This document shows, in pieces, positions 53,952 to 63,042 of a stretch of DNA of 64,000 bases. The notes under the pieces are model-generated. The model had not been told where the DNA came from. It saw nothing but the letters and a program-made list of their open reading frames with translations, and ran no database searches. The translations under genes were made by a program, and so were the position numbers. Every line of letters begins with the position of its first letter. Within the stretch, counting starts at the first letter, position 1. This DNA is from an uncultured Lachnospiraceae bacterium (GTDB lineage: Bacteria > Bacillota > Clostridia > Lachnospirales > Lachnospiraceae): assembly GCA_947588675.1 (NCBI GenBank), contig CANPYY010000012.1, forward strand, positions 1 through 64,000, given 5' to 3'.

Positions 53952-54936
53952 ATGGACATTAATTATTTACTTATGCTTCAGAATTTTCGCGACGCAACCG
54001 GAGGCGTTCTGAATAATTTTTTTTGAATACATAACAAAACTTGGCGAAACTTCAATACTTATGTTTGCAATTGGCCTTATATACTGGGGAATTGATAAAC
54101 GAAAGGGAATTTTTATAATGTTCTCTTTCTATACCAACCGTATTATTAACGGATTTATCAAAATTACCGCATGTGCATACCGCCCATGGATAAGAGATTC
54201 ACGAATCATGCCTGTTCCCGAGGCACAGGCAGACGCTACAGGTTACTCTTTTCCAAGCGGACATACGGCAAACGCTGCAAGTTACTGGGGCGGTCTTGCC
54301 ATCAATACAAAAGACCGTTTAAAACCACAGAAAGTGCTACAGGCGCTTCTTATAATACTGGTACTTCTTATAGGATTCTCACGTAATTATCTGGGCGTAC
54401 ATACTCCGCAGGATGTAATAGTTGCGCTTGTAATAGGATTTGCAGTATTATTCGCTATGGCAAAGCTTTTGCCTGCTATCGATAAAAATCCACGTGCCGA
54501 CATTTATGTAATGCTTGCCGGAGTAACACTCTGCGTACTGTTAATTATATATGCGGCTTTCAAATCTTATCCCGTAGACTATAATGCAGATGGTTCCATA
54601 GTAGTCGAAGGTTCCAAAATGGCAATAGACTCTTACAAAAATGCCGGTATCGGAATAGGCTTTTTCATAGGCTGGTTTCTGGAACGCAGATTTGTAAAAT
54701 TTTCAACCGATGACAGCAAAACGGAAAATATAATAAGACTTATATTCTGTATGTTTACATATACCATACTTGATAATTTTGCAGGTTCTTCCTTTGTAAA
54801 AGATGCACTTACAAATATCGGTTTCGGCTCAGGCCTTATAAAAGCACTTACACAGGGTGTGTGCACGCTTTATTTTGTAGCAATTGCCCCGGCTATCGTA
54901 AAACTGCTTTTTAAGCTGTTTTCACGCCGTAAATAG
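53952..54936 (+). CDS. PAP2-family membrane phosphatase, frameshifted in a T8 tract
   Basis: The ATG at 53952 has a consensus AAGGAGA and promoter. Its frame reads MDINYLLMLQNFRDATGG and then hits TGA right after eight T residues (54017-54024). Removing one T joins it seamlessly to the next frame (NNFFEYITKLGETSILMFAIG...), which runs to 54936. The long frame has the three PAP2 signatures: CAYRPWIRD, YSFPSGHTANAASYW and SRNYLGVHTPQDV, with several membrane helices, as in lipid-phosphate or undecaprenyl-diphosphate phosphatases. The gene may be a homopolymer phase-off variant, a slippage-dependent gene, or a sequencing artefact. A start at 54061 would leave out the first helix. Confidence 0.8.
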
Positions 54937-54939
54937 ATT

Positions 54940-55015
54940 ATATGCTTTTAAACAATTATCATGTTCCACAATATTTGCATATTCAACCAAGCTTACATTA
55001 CCCATCTTATCTGCA
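54940..55015 (-). pseudogene. C-terminal remnant of a DUF234-type ATPase gene
   Basis: On the minus strand the frame ending near 54937 reads AADKMGNVSLVEYANIVEHD. This copies the C-terminus ANKMGNVSLVEYKEMI of the intact ATPase at 58767-60152, but with a stop codon immediately upstream. At the DNA level 32 bases are identical (54979-55010 versus 58782-58813) and similarity stops abruptly on both sides. Confidence 0.6.
54979..55010. repeat. 32-bp direct repeat, left copy
   Basis: Identical to 58782-58813 in the same orientation. The two copies flank the hsdS and nuclease-methylase genes exactly. Confidence 0.9.
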
Positions 55016-55081
55016 GCATATACTCATTTACAAAAGTGCCATCTTTCATTTGTATCGCATCCGGTTTTACCCCTAACCTTT

Positions 55082-56452
55082 TTAATCTACACTGAAAATT
55101 GTCTCCTCGAACTCTTTTTTTGCCTGTGTGTGAAGTTTTGCAGCTTCTGTGTGCATTTTTCTTACTTGATTTCTAATATCAAAAACTTTTTTCACTATAG
55201 TTTCCTGAGTTATAACATCAGGATTATCAGAATGTATTGGTAATTTGGGCAATGTCAACATCTCAAGAAAATCTGTACCTACACGTTGCTGACCTGCTGA
55301 ACCAGTAAAATAACTCATCGCAACTTTTCTTAATCTTTTAGTTCTTAGTAGACAATATATATACTCAGGAAGAGCATTTTCGTTTGTTCTAAACACATGA
55401 AACTCTGTAGAGCCATATGCATACCCATTTTTTAAATTTGTAGCCACCGCACATTTTCCGTTTTGCATACATGGAGTTATCTTTGCCCATATAACATCAT
55501 TTTCCTGAAATGCTGTATATCCTTTACTCTTGCTCGTTTTTCCAAGCTTATGTTCGATAATTTCTCCATATATGTCAGAGACGCATCCCATTGGTATAAA
55601 CGAAACATCTTCCACATCTTCTGGATATATGGTTTTGGGGTTAAGCTCGCAAAAGAATTCTAATGGCAAATTGTCAAACTGTGATGATTTGAAAACATCT
55701 TGTGGTTTGATTGTATTGCTGTTCATTTTTGCGCCCCAACCAACCAGTTTAGAAAAACTTGTAGTTTTTAATAGTTTTAAACCATCTTTAGTTATAATTC
55801 TTTTTTCTATTTTCAATATATCAAAAATATAATCATCTATCTCTTCATTAAGCAAATCTGCCTCCTGCTCAATTGATTTGGCTTTTTTTATGCAATCATT
55901 GTATTTTTCAACTAATTTACATTGAACATCTATTAGTGGGACAGGTATATTAATATTTGATAATTTGTCATACGATAATGTCTGCCTGACTGATCCGGTA
56001 GTATTATCTTTTATCAATGTGTTAAATATTGATGTTTTTAAAACAAGATACAGATATTCTGGCAAAAGTGTTTCCTTACATTTAAAAACCACATACGCCG
56101 GGCTGATATATTTATTTAATAATTCATCAGTCTTTAATCCAATAGAACCAACATTTACCCTGTAAGGATTATATGCTAAATATCCATTCTCAACATAAAT
56201 ATAAGGTTGGTTTATGTTTTTTCCTAATTCCGTATAGGCATCAAACATACCAAATTCATTTGAAATACCTAAAATTCCAAATTTCTTTTCTGGTTCTTCA
56301 AATAGCTTTGTTTTTGATGTAATACGAATTGTATGTTTACCTATATTACTAATAGGATACTTTGAGGTAATAGATGTGGAAAAAAAGTATTTTACATTCC
56401 ACTGTTCTGTTTCTCTAAAGCGAATAGTCTTTAATAAATTGCTACTTACCAC
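55082..56452 (-). CDS. hsdS: Type I-like restriction-modification specificity subunit (HsdS)
   Basis: A 456-residue DNA-recognition subunit with two target-recognition domains (about 20-180 and 235-425). Each is followed by a helical conserved region (PVPLIDVQCKLVEKYNDCIKKAKSIEQEADLL and PIHSDNPDVITQETIVKKVFDIRNQVRKMHTEAAKL). It dictates the sequence methylated by the partner enzyme. The GTG start overlaps the methylase stop by 7 nt, with GGAGG 10 nt upstream, so the subunits are coupled. No recombinase or spare TRD is nearby, so inversion-type phase variation is not indicated. Confidence 0.9.
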   Translation of the reverse strand: MVSSNLLKTIRFRETEQWNVKYFFSTSITSKYPISNIGKHTIRITSKTKLFEEPEKKFGILGISNEFGMFDAYTELGKNINQPYIYVENGYLAYNPYRVNVGSIGLKTDELLNKYISPAYVVFKCKETLLPEYLYLVLKTSIFNTLIKDNTTGSVRQTLSYDKLSNINIPVPLIDVQCKLVEKYNDCIKKAKSIEQEADLLNEEIDDYIFDILKIEKRIITKDGLKLLKTTSFSKLVGWGAKMNSNTIKPQDVFKSSQFDNLPLEFFCELNPKTIYPEDVEDVSFIPMGCVSDIYGEIIEHKLGKTSKSKGYTAFQENDVIWAKITPCMQNGKCAVATNLKNGYAYGSTEFHVFRTNENALPEYIYCLLRTKRLRKVAMSYFTGSAGQQRVGTDFLEMLTLPKLPIHSDNPDVITQETIVKKVFDIRNQVRKMHTEAAKLHTQAKKEFEETIFSVD

Positions 56453-58722
56453 TGCAATTCAACCTCCTTGCCATCAGAAATACGGCAAAGTTTACCTACA
56501 GAATTTATAGCATAAGAAACACTATTATCAGATTCAACCCATAGCTTATTCTTAATTCTATATTCCTTATACTTATCTTTAAGACCTGGTAACTGATTGC
56601 CTGCTGACTTTGCCCCGGTAGAGGTAATTCCGGCATCTTCCACCATCGCAATAGGAATTTCATAATCAAAATACTCTTTTACAAGCGGCTTTGCTTCTTC
56701 CGCGGCAAGTGCAGAAATATCTTCCAGTTGCTTGCGAATTGATTTAGCTTCTTTTGAACGTTCTTTTCCAGCATCGACTAACATCTGATGTTCTGCAAGC
56801 AGTTTATCACATTCATCTTTATAAGCAGCATATGTTTCCTCGTAAGCTTTTTTCTTTGCTTTGGCGTATTCATTCTCTTCTTCTTCAGTAAAACGTTTGA
56901 AAAATACAAGACTTGGTTTTACGGTAGCGCCGGCAGCAATAAACACATCTTGAGGAATTGAGCAAATTAAAATTATTTTTGCTCTTCCTTCAAAATATTC
57001 TCTAACTTTTTGAAGATTAGATGTATTTAATACTCCTTCCGGTAAAACCATACCCATACGACCACCTTTTTTGAGTAGACGCAAGCAGCGTTCCATAAAA
57101 AGAACCTCTGTAAGACTAGACATTGAACCGGTATCATACAATGAAAGCAGTTTTTTACCTATATTATCATTCACTTGTTTTAGCGCATTCTCGTAAGCCT
57201 CGCCATATTTCTCTTTATATTTTTCAATTAAGACTTCATCGGTAAACTTATCAGCTTCTGTAATCTTTTGATTTTTATCAATACGAGCACCAAAAGGAGG
57301 ATTAGTCAATATGACATCAAACCTTTCTTCAAAAATGCCATTAACATTTAACAAACCATCATGATGGTGAACTCCTCCGTGTCCATCGCCATGCATAATC
57401 ATATTCATTTTCGATGTTCTTGCCATACGTGGATTAGCGTCGGTACCATAAATACAATCGTGTGATAAATGGTACATACGGCTGCCTTCTGTTTGTGTAT
57501 CTAGCTCTTTATTTAAAATTGTTTGCATATCTTCAATACGCTTATTAATAGCGAGCTGTTCCGATTCCGAAAGGTCTTCATAATTATCCCCTTCAATTTC
57601 AGTACGCAATTTTGCTTTTTGCGTCTTTATGTCATTCTCAATCTGCTCACGTACATATTCAAATGCTTTAATTAAAAAGCCACCGCTACCACAAGTAGGA
57701 TCACAAATGACTTCGCATTCTTTCGGATCTAAAATCGAAGTCATAAAGTCTACAATAGTACGCGGTGTAAAAAATTGACCTAGTTCACCTCTGAAAGTTG
57801 TGCCAAGAAATTGTTCAAATGCGATTCCTTTGACATCGTCCTGTGTATCAGAAAGGTTATAGACCTGCAATTTTTCCAATATTTGCTCAAAACTGTTCTG
57901 ACGAATTTTTATGCTTTCATTTTCATCAAACAAACTGTCTTCTTTGAAAACATCTTTTGTATCGTTAAACAAAATTTGCATGTATGGCAAATCAACACCT
58001 CTTTTTTTAAGAGTCGGTCGGGTATATACTTCATAATCTTTTTCTAATTGCTGAAATTTTTTTAGTGTAAAAACTTCGCTGCCTCGTTTATCTCTTTCAT
58101 AGCGAATCTTCATAAACAATATTTTGCTTATTTCATCAAAAGCAGCTTCCGGAGAAAGTTTATCGTTATTTCTAATGATGTTATGGCATGTACGAAGCAT
58201 TTTAGTAAATTCTTCTCGCGTAAAAGTTTTCGTCTTTCCTAAAATCTCTTTTACCTTTTTATCAACAAGCGCCTCTTTAGCTGTTGGTATTGCAACAACC
58301 TCTACTAACTCTTTCGGCAAGTATTCTTTATCAACATTAAAATACCTTGTTTCTTTTTCGTTTGTAGTTACAAAAAAGCTTGCACCCGCCCAAGAGGCAT
58401 AATTATATCCCTGATAGTAATCTTCTTCACGGATACGCACATTTTCTGCTTTACATTCAACAACTATAAAAGCAGCTTTACTTTCGTCTTTATCCTTTTT
58501 TGATTTCCAGATAACAATATCAGCGCGTGCTTTCCCTTGGCCACGCTGAGAATTGTTGACTTTAATTTCTTGCGCCATTTGTTCAAGGGAATAACCATAG
58601 TCATCAACAAGTTTCTTTATATATTTTTGACGCACCTTTTCCTCTGGCGTTTCTATATGCCAAGAATTTGTTAACGGGCAAAATATTTTGCCATTTTCCC
58701 TTTTTATTTGCAATTCACTCAT
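56446..58722 (-). CDS. Nuclease-N6-adenine methyltransferase fusion (HsdR_N-HsdM)
   Basis: A 758-residue fusion. The N-terminal region (about 20-160) is a PD-(D/E)XK-type nuclease-like domain of the HsdR N-terminal class (ARADIVIWKS...AAFIVVECKAEN, giving D...ExK). The HsdM part follows (about 185-700) with FLGTTFRGELGQFFTPRTIVDFM, SAM motif CDPTCGSGGFLIK and catalytic NPPFGARI. Methylation and cleavage activities may therefore lie in one chain, with the HsdS partner giving specificity, as in BcgI-type (type IIB) systems. No translocase gene is present. ATG 58722 has GGAGAAATAAT upstream. Confidence 0.88.
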   Translation of the reverse strand: MSELQIKRENGKIFCPLTNSWHIETPEEKVRQKYIKKLVDDYGYSLEQMAQEIKVNNSQRGQGKARADIVIWKSKKDKDESKAAFIVVECKAENVRIREEDYYQGYNYASWAGASFFVTTNEKETRYFNVDKEYLPKELVEVVAIPTAKEALVDKKVKEILGKTKTFTREEFTKMLRTCHNIIRNNDKLSPEAAFDEISKILFMKIRYERDKRGSEVFTLKKFQQLEKDYEVYTRPTLKKRGVDLPYMQILFNDTKDVFKEDSLFDENESIKIRQNSFEQILEKLQVYNLSDTQDDVKGIAFEQFLGTTFRGELGQFFTPRTIVDFMTSILDPKECEVICDPTCGSGGFLIKAFEYVREQIENDIKTQKAKLRTEIEGDNYEDLSESEQLAINKRIEDMQTILNKELDTQTEGSRMYHLSHDCIYGTDANPRMARTSKMNMIMHGDGHGGVHHHDGLLNVNGIFEERFDVILTNPPFGARIDKNQKITEADKFTDEVLIEKYKEKYGEAYENALKQVNDNIGKKLLSLYDTGSMSSLTEVLFMERCLRLLKKGGRMGMVLPEGVLNTSNLQKVREYFEGRAKIILICSIPQDVFIAAGATVKPSLVFFKRFTEEEENEYAKAKKKAYEETYAAYKDECDKLLAEHQMLVDAGKERSKEAKSIRKQLEDISALAAEEAKPLVKEYFDYEIPIAMVEDAGITSTGAKSAGNQLPGLKDKYKEYRIKNKLWVESDNSVSYAINSVGKLCRISDGKEVELQW

Positions 58723-58766
58723 ATTATTTCTCCTGTTCAATTGTAATTAAATATTACTCTATGATT

Positions 58767-60152
58767 CTAAATCATTTCTTTATATTCAACCAAGCTTACA
58801 TTACCCATCTTATTTGCCCTGTCAATGCAACTCTTTGTAAAACCTGATTTTGAGAACATGTAGTAATATTTTGTTTTATAATTAAATAGTTCGCTTCGTT
58901 TTACGAGCGTTTCCAAAACGCCAAGTTCAACCTTTTCATTTGTCCATTTACATTCCGCAAACAGAGCTGTGTTTTTATCCTGTTCACCCATAATATCAAT
59001 TTCGGCCTGGACTTTTTCCTTTGGGTCGTTGCCCCACCAACGTCCAAGAGATTTAAACTCTACCGGGCAGTTGCCGGAAATAAGCTGATTCCAAAGATAC
59101 TGTTTGCAGATTTCTTCAAAAACCTTACCCATATAGTCAGAAAGCTGAGGTTCAATACGTTTATAAGCCAAATCGGCAGCGCCGCGGGCAATGATTGAAT
59201 TGTTATTAAGCACAAACCGATACCAGAAACGAAACATATTATCCTCAATGGAATAAACTGACTTTCTGGAAGTCTTTTCGCCGTAAGGCGTTTCTTTCTG
59301 TACGATTCCAAGATTGATAAGGTTTTTAATATAATTCGTGCATACATTGGTATCTTCACCGACCTTGCTTGAAATCTCTGACATTCTTGATGACCCTGTT
59401 GCAATGGCTGTTATAATTGCCGTATAAATAGCAGGTTCACGGACTTCCTGTTTTAAGAGGTTTACCGGTTCCTCGTAAAGAAATGACATTGGATTGAGGT
59501 ATGTGTTTTTTATGTTATACTCTATGCTTAACTTGTCACTCATCTGCAAAAGATACTGCGGTGTGCCACCTGCAATGCCGTAAATAAGCGCTTTATCTTC
59601 ATCAGACAAATTTTTAAAATAAATACAGGTTTCTTCAAAGCTAAACGGCTGCAGTTTAATTTGTGCCGTTCTTCTGCCGTAGAGAGGCGCTTTATAGGCA
59701 AGCACATGTTCTTCCATATATGACATGGAAGAACCGCAAAGAATAAACATTAATTTTGATGTGTCTTTATATTTGTCAATTAAAAACTGTAAGGTAGATG
59801 CAAGACTTTTTGACGCACGCGCCACATAAGGATATTCGTCAATCGCAAGGATGATTCTTTCTTTTTCTGCTAGCTTAAATATATATTCAAATGCAGCCTG
59901 GAATGAAAGAAAAGAGGATTCCGTTTCAATACCGTTTGCAAACTCCATAATGCTTTTTGAAAAGTTCTCAAGATTCTGCTTTGCATTACTTTCAACACCC
60001 ATAAAATATATTGCTTTTTTATCGCTGATAAACTGATTGATAAGTGCAGTTTTGCCTACACGCCGTCTACCGTAGATAACCGCAAATTCAAATTTATTCG
60101 ATTTATATAAATTATCAAGAGTATTAAGTTCACGTTCTCTGCCTATAAACAT
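58767..60152 (-). CDS. ATPase of archaeal-ATPase/DUF234 family
   Basis: A 461-residue STAND-like ATPase: Walker A YGRRRVGKTALINQF (about 26-40), Walker B RIILAIDEYPY (about 100-110), winged-helix region, and C-terminal DUF234 domain with AEIDIMGEQDKNTALFAECKWTN, a PD-(D/E)XK-like DxxG...ExK. Such ATPases are abundant in anaerobes and suspected of mobile-element or defence roles; function unproven. Its last codons contain the right copy of the 32-bp repeat. Directly upstream of the restriction-modification pair (44 nt), but transcribed from its own promoter. Confidence 0.88.
   Translation of the reverse strand: MFIGRERELNTLDNLYKSNKFEFAVIYGRRRVGKTALINQFISDKKAIYFMGVESNAKQNLENFSKSIMEFANGIETESSFLSFQAAFEYIFKLAEKERIILAIDEYPYVARASKSLASTLQFLIDKYKDTSKLMFILCGSSMSYMEEHVLAYKAPLYGRRTAQIKLQPFSFEETCIYFKNLSDEDKALIYGIAGGTPQYLLQMSDKLSIEYNIKNTYLNPMSFLYEEPVNLLKQEVREPAIYTAIITAIATGSSRMSEISSKVGEDTNVCTNYIKNLINLGIVQKETPYGEKTSRKSVYSIEDNMFRFWYRFVLNNNSIIARGAADLAYKRIEPQLSDYMGKVFEEICKQYLWNQLISGNCPVEFKSLGRWWGNDPKEKVQAEIDIMGEQDKNTALFAECKWTNEKVELGVLETLVKRSELFNYKTKYYYMFSKSGFTKSCIDRANKMGNVSLVEYKEMI
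58782..58813. repeat. 32-bp direct repeat, right copy (inside ATPase 3' end)
   Basis: Same sequence and orientation as 54979-55010. It encodes the C-terminal KMGNVSLVEY of the DUF234 ATPase. Confidence 0.9.
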
Positions 60153-60181
60153 TTACGCAACCTCCATCTTAGGTTGTTTAT

Positions 60182-60210
60182 ATTATAGTATACAAAAACA
60201 AATTAGTCAA
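60182..60210 (-). promoter_or_regulatory. Promoter of the DUF234 ATPase gene
   Basis: On the minus strand TTGACT (60205-60210), 17 nt and TATAAT (60182-60187), close to consensus. The -35 lies inside the arm of the terminator hairpin of the upstream gene. Confidence 0.85.
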
Positions 60211-60243
60211 GTATAAATGAGTAATTTACACTTGACTAATTTG
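60194..60243 (-). terminator. Terminator of flavin reductase, overlapping the next promoter
   Basis: Arms of 14 bp (CAAATTAGTCAAGT / ACTTGACTAATTTG) extend by a further 5 bp after one mismatch, followed on the minus strand by TTTTTG. The promoter-proximal arm of the repeat carries the -35 of the ATPase gene. Confidence 0.8.
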
Positions 60244-60259
60244 AAAGGTTCATATAAAT

Positions 60260-60820
60260 TTAAATACTTTGTCCGTCATGGAACGCTTCGCCAACACGTT
60301 CCGTTACCTTGTAATAACCATGCGTATATGGATCAAAAGCGATAGCATTCACTAAGGACATATCAAGCTTTCCGTTTGGCATTACACTTTCGTTGGCAGT
60401 AACATTAACAACCTTGCCAATAACCCCGCAGCCATATTCATTATTTTGATATTCAATATATTTACATTCCAGGCAAAGCGGAAATTCATTGATAACAGGC
60501 GCATCTACACTCTCTGCCTTAGCAGCGGTAAGACCTGCTTTTTCAAGCTTATTTTCAATGCTGTTGCCGGACACAACACCAAAATAATCTGCCGCTGCAA
60601 CATGAGCGGCATCAGCAATGCTTACCGTAAACGCGCCTCTTTCTTTTATATTTTTAACCGTCTTATGCGTTTCGGTCAAATTTAGTACCACTGTGTCTCT
60701 CGCCTGCATCGTTCCCCATGCGGCGTTCATGACATTTACGCTGCCGTCTTCATTATAAGTAGCGACCATTAACACAGGCATAGGAAAAATTCCTTCTGTA
60801 ATATCTAATTTTTTTCTCAT
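60260..60820 (-). CDS. Flavin reductase family protein (FMN-binding split barrel)
   Basis: A 186-residue flavoprotein of the flavoredoxin/flavin-reductase-like group: PMPVLMVATYNEDGSVNVMNAAWGT (about 13-37), VVLNLTETHKTVKNI (FMN phosphate region), FTVSIADAAHVAAADYFG (about 64-81) and a conserved His near the C-terminus (YTHGYYKV). It likely uses NAD(P)H to reduce flavin or a small substrate. Monocistronic, with AGAGG ahead of the ATG. Confidence 0.88.
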   Translation of the reverse strand: MRKKLDITEGIFPMPVLMVATYNEDGSVNVMNAAWGTMQARDTVVLNLTETHKTVKNIKERGAFTVSIADAAHVAAADYFGVVSGNSIENKLEKAGLTAAKAESVDAPVINEFPLCLECKYIEYQNNEYGCGVIGKVVNVTANESVMPNGKLDMSLVNAIAFDPYTHGYYKVTERVGEAFHDGQSI

Positions 60821-60915
60821 ATATAAAACCTCTTTTCTATTATTTTATCAATTAAACAACACAGAATTATATCCATCTGCAAATCTTCGTTATTTAATGT
60901 TACACCTTTTTTATA

Positions 60916-62262
60916 TTACAAACCGGTAATATCCAAATCTACTATCATCCGACCGATTTTTTGCTCCTGCAAAAGATAACACATATAAATCGGAAGATAT
61001 GTTACAACTCCTTCTGTTTCTACATTTCCGACAGAAAAAACATACGCTTTTTCAATATGATAATCCGGAATACTAATAAAATTATCCAAAGCTTTGTGCT
61101 TTTTATATGCTTTTCCTGATTTAACTTCTATCGGAACAACTTTTCCATTCATTTCTATTACAAAATCCAACTCGCCTACATTCTTTTTTTTACAAAAATA
61201 TGGCTCAAATCCATTTGCAGTTAATTGCTGTGTAACGGCATTTTCAAAATGAGCTCCGTTATTTACTTCTCCGTTTTTATTAATTAATTCAATTTTTGTT
61301 TCAGAAGGATATGCGCTTGTAAGCAAACCAATATCACTCGAAAACAGCCGGAATACATTACTGCTCTTGCTCGCCAAAAGCGGGATGACCGGCGCCGCAA
61401 CGTTATAAACCGGCAAAGCCACGCCTGCATCCTTCAGCCATAAAAAACTATTTTCATATCTATTAAACTTAAGCTCTTTATCCAGCATGGTAAAAACAAA
61501 TTTCTTATTCTGTTTATTTAATTCAGCTGGAATAAGATCATATATGGAGCGCAGCTTAAGTTTCCGATTCTCAATTTCATATTGTGAAAAATCTTCTTTA
61601 TAAAGCGTTATAATGTCTCGCTGAACTTTATCAACCTCTCTGATGTCCTTTGTTTCGATATAGGTTTTTACAGCATCCGGCATTCCCCCAACAATAAGAT
61701 ATACAAAAAACATATTTAAAAGTTTCTGATGTATGAATTCATCCACGGGGGTGCATGTTTCAAATTTCTCTTTCAGCATCTCTAACGTAGTTTTTGATAC
61801 ATTATTTGCCATCATAAATTCTTCAAAATCCATAGGGTACATCTTTAAAATGGTCAGGTACCCCACAGGCGCTGAATCTAGCCCCTTGAGTGAAACACCT
61901 AATAAAGAACCGCTCATTACATATTTAAAACTTCCTTCATCTACAAGAAATTTAATTTTTGTTACTATTTGGGGGCATTTCTGAATTTCATCAAAAAAGA
62001 TAACTGTCTCATGCGGTTTACAGTCTTCCGGCATTATCATTTTCAATTTAATTAAAAATTCTTCTGCGCTCATTTCCGCATTTAGATACTCGACCATATC
62101 CGGCTGGTCGATAAAATTTACTTCATATTTGGTGTAACCACTCTTTTCAATCTCATCTCTTATAAGCCAGGTCTTTCCTGTCTGCCTTGCTCCTGTTACC
62201 AGCAGCGCCTTATTCGAATTTTCAAGCCATTCTTCAACAATGATTGAATATTTTCTATACAT
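60916..62262 (-). CDS. AAA ATPase with DUF4143 domain
   Basis: A 448-residue protein: Walker A LVTGARQTGKTWLI (about 19-32), Walker B HETVIFFDEIQKCPQ (about 85-99), sensor SGSLLGVSLKG, and a C-terminal DUF4143 region with a PD-(D/E)XK-like ELDFVIEMNGKVVPIEVKSGKAYKKH (about 385-410). It is a very common accessory ATPase in gut anaerobes of unknown biological role. ATG with GGAGG upstream; its leader has three TTGCCCCGTTTT repeats. Confidence 0.9.
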   Translation of the reverse strand: MYRKYSIIVEEWLENSNKALLVTGARQTGKTWLIRDEIEKSGYTKYEVNFIDQPDMVEYLNAEMSAEEFLIKLKMIMPEDCKPHETVIFFDEIQKCPQIVTKIKFLVDEGSFKYVMSGSLLGVSLKGLDSAPVGYLTILKMYPMDFEEFMMANNVSKTTLEMLKEKFETCTPVDEFIHQKLLNMFFVYLIVGGMPDAVKTYIETKDIREVDKVQRDIITLYKEDFSQYEIENRKLKLRSIYDLIPAELNKQNKKFVFTMLDKELKFNRYENSFLWLKDAGVALPVYNVAAPVIPLLASKSSNVFRLFSSDIGLLTSAYPSETKIELINKNGEVNNGAHFENAVTQQLTANGFEPYFCKKKNVGELDFVIEMNGKVVPIEVKSGKAYKKHKALDNFISIPDYHIEKAYVFSVGNVETEGVVTYLPIYMCYLLQEQKIGRMIVDLDITGL

Positions 62263-62294
62263 AAATGAATACCTCCATATTTATAATACATCAT

Positions 62295-62372
62295 TTGCCC
62301 CGTTTTTTCAACCATTATTGTAATATATTGCCCCGTTTTTCTCATATTTATCCACGTGTTTTGCCCCGTTTT
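62295..62372. repeat. Three TTGCCCCGTTTT repeats phased at 33 bp
   Basis: Identical 12-bp copies start at 62295, 62328 and 62361, exactly 33 bp apart (about three helical turns), upstream of the DUF4143 ATPase. The 21-bp interspaces are AT-rich and unrelated. Confidence 0.9.
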
Positions 62373-62401
62373 AGTTCTGATTCACGAATCCTTTGTAGCA
62401 G

Positions 62402-62809
62402 TCACAGCCGTTCCAATAATTCCGACGGTTTGATTGCTGTAACCTTGCCACCGCTAAAATCCCTGATATTTCTTGTGACAATATAGTCTGCGTGTATTCT
62501 CGATGCGCAAGCGTTCTGTATGGCGTCCTCATAATCCTTAAATTTCAAATTAGCTGCTTTTTTCAGGTCGTCCGCTTTCAAGTCTGCAACATTAAAAATC
62601 AGCATCAGTTTATCCAAAATTTCTTTTATCTTTCCTGGCTCCAACTCCTTGCGCATAATATATACGATATTGGGAATGGAGAGGGCAGAAATATACCCTG
62701 ATATTTTATTTACCTCACACATCTTAAAAATCTTTTCGGATGCCTCCAAAAACTCCTGCCGGCTGCATAGAACATCGAGAATGACATTTGTATCAATCAG
62801 CACTTTCAT
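62402..62809 (-). CDS. PIN-domain toxin (VapC-like)
   Basis: A 135-residue PIN nuclease: VLIDTNVILDVL (Asp5 and neighbours), EASEKIFKMCE, and the distal acidic set in DYEDAIQNACASRIHADYIVTRNIRDF (about 91-117). Type II toxins of this kind cleave RNA, often tRNA. Overlaps the antitoxin gene by 17 nt and is co-transcribed with it. Confidence 0.9.
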   Translation of the reverse strand: MKVLIDTNVILDVLCSRQEFLEASEKIFKMCEVNKISGYISALSIPNIVYIMRKELEPGKIKEILDKLMLIFNVADLKADDLKKAANLKFKDYEDAIQNACASRIHADYIVTRNIRDFSGGKVTAIKPSELLERL

Positions 62810-63026
62810 ATTTTTTCATTCTCTCCGTTCTGATTTTTTTATCGTCATAGTTTCCCGACAACACGCCTATGAGAGAGTCCGTGAGGAAAGAAACGCTTCT
62901 TTCCTTGGAAATCAGCCTTGCTACTTCCTTACCGTTTTTCAGCACAATCACCTCTTCGCCTCTTTGAACTATAGAAAGATATTTTCCAAAATTGTTTTGA
63001 ACCTCAGTGGCAGTTGCAATTGTCAT
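62793..63026 (-). CDS. Phd/YefM-family antitoxin
   Basis: A 77-residue antitoxin: MTIATATEVQNNFGKYLSIVQRGEEVIVLKNGKEVARLI is the Phd/YefM fold for DNA binding, and the charged C-terminal tail (KKIRTERMKKYESAD) would wrap the toxin. GGAGG precedes the ATG. It should repress its own promoter with the toxin. Confidence 0.9.
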   Translation of the reverse strand: MTIATATEVQNNFGKYLSIVQRGEEVIVLKNGKEVARLISKERSVSFLTDSLIGVLSGNYDDKKIRTERMKKYESAD

Positions 63027-63042
63027 ACAGGTACCTCCTCGT

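Noticed and set aside
62295-62372. Three spaced repeats as a mini CRISPR array
   Set aside because: Repeats are only 12 bp with 21-bp AT-rich spacers, just three copies and no cas genes; a promoter-element array fits better.
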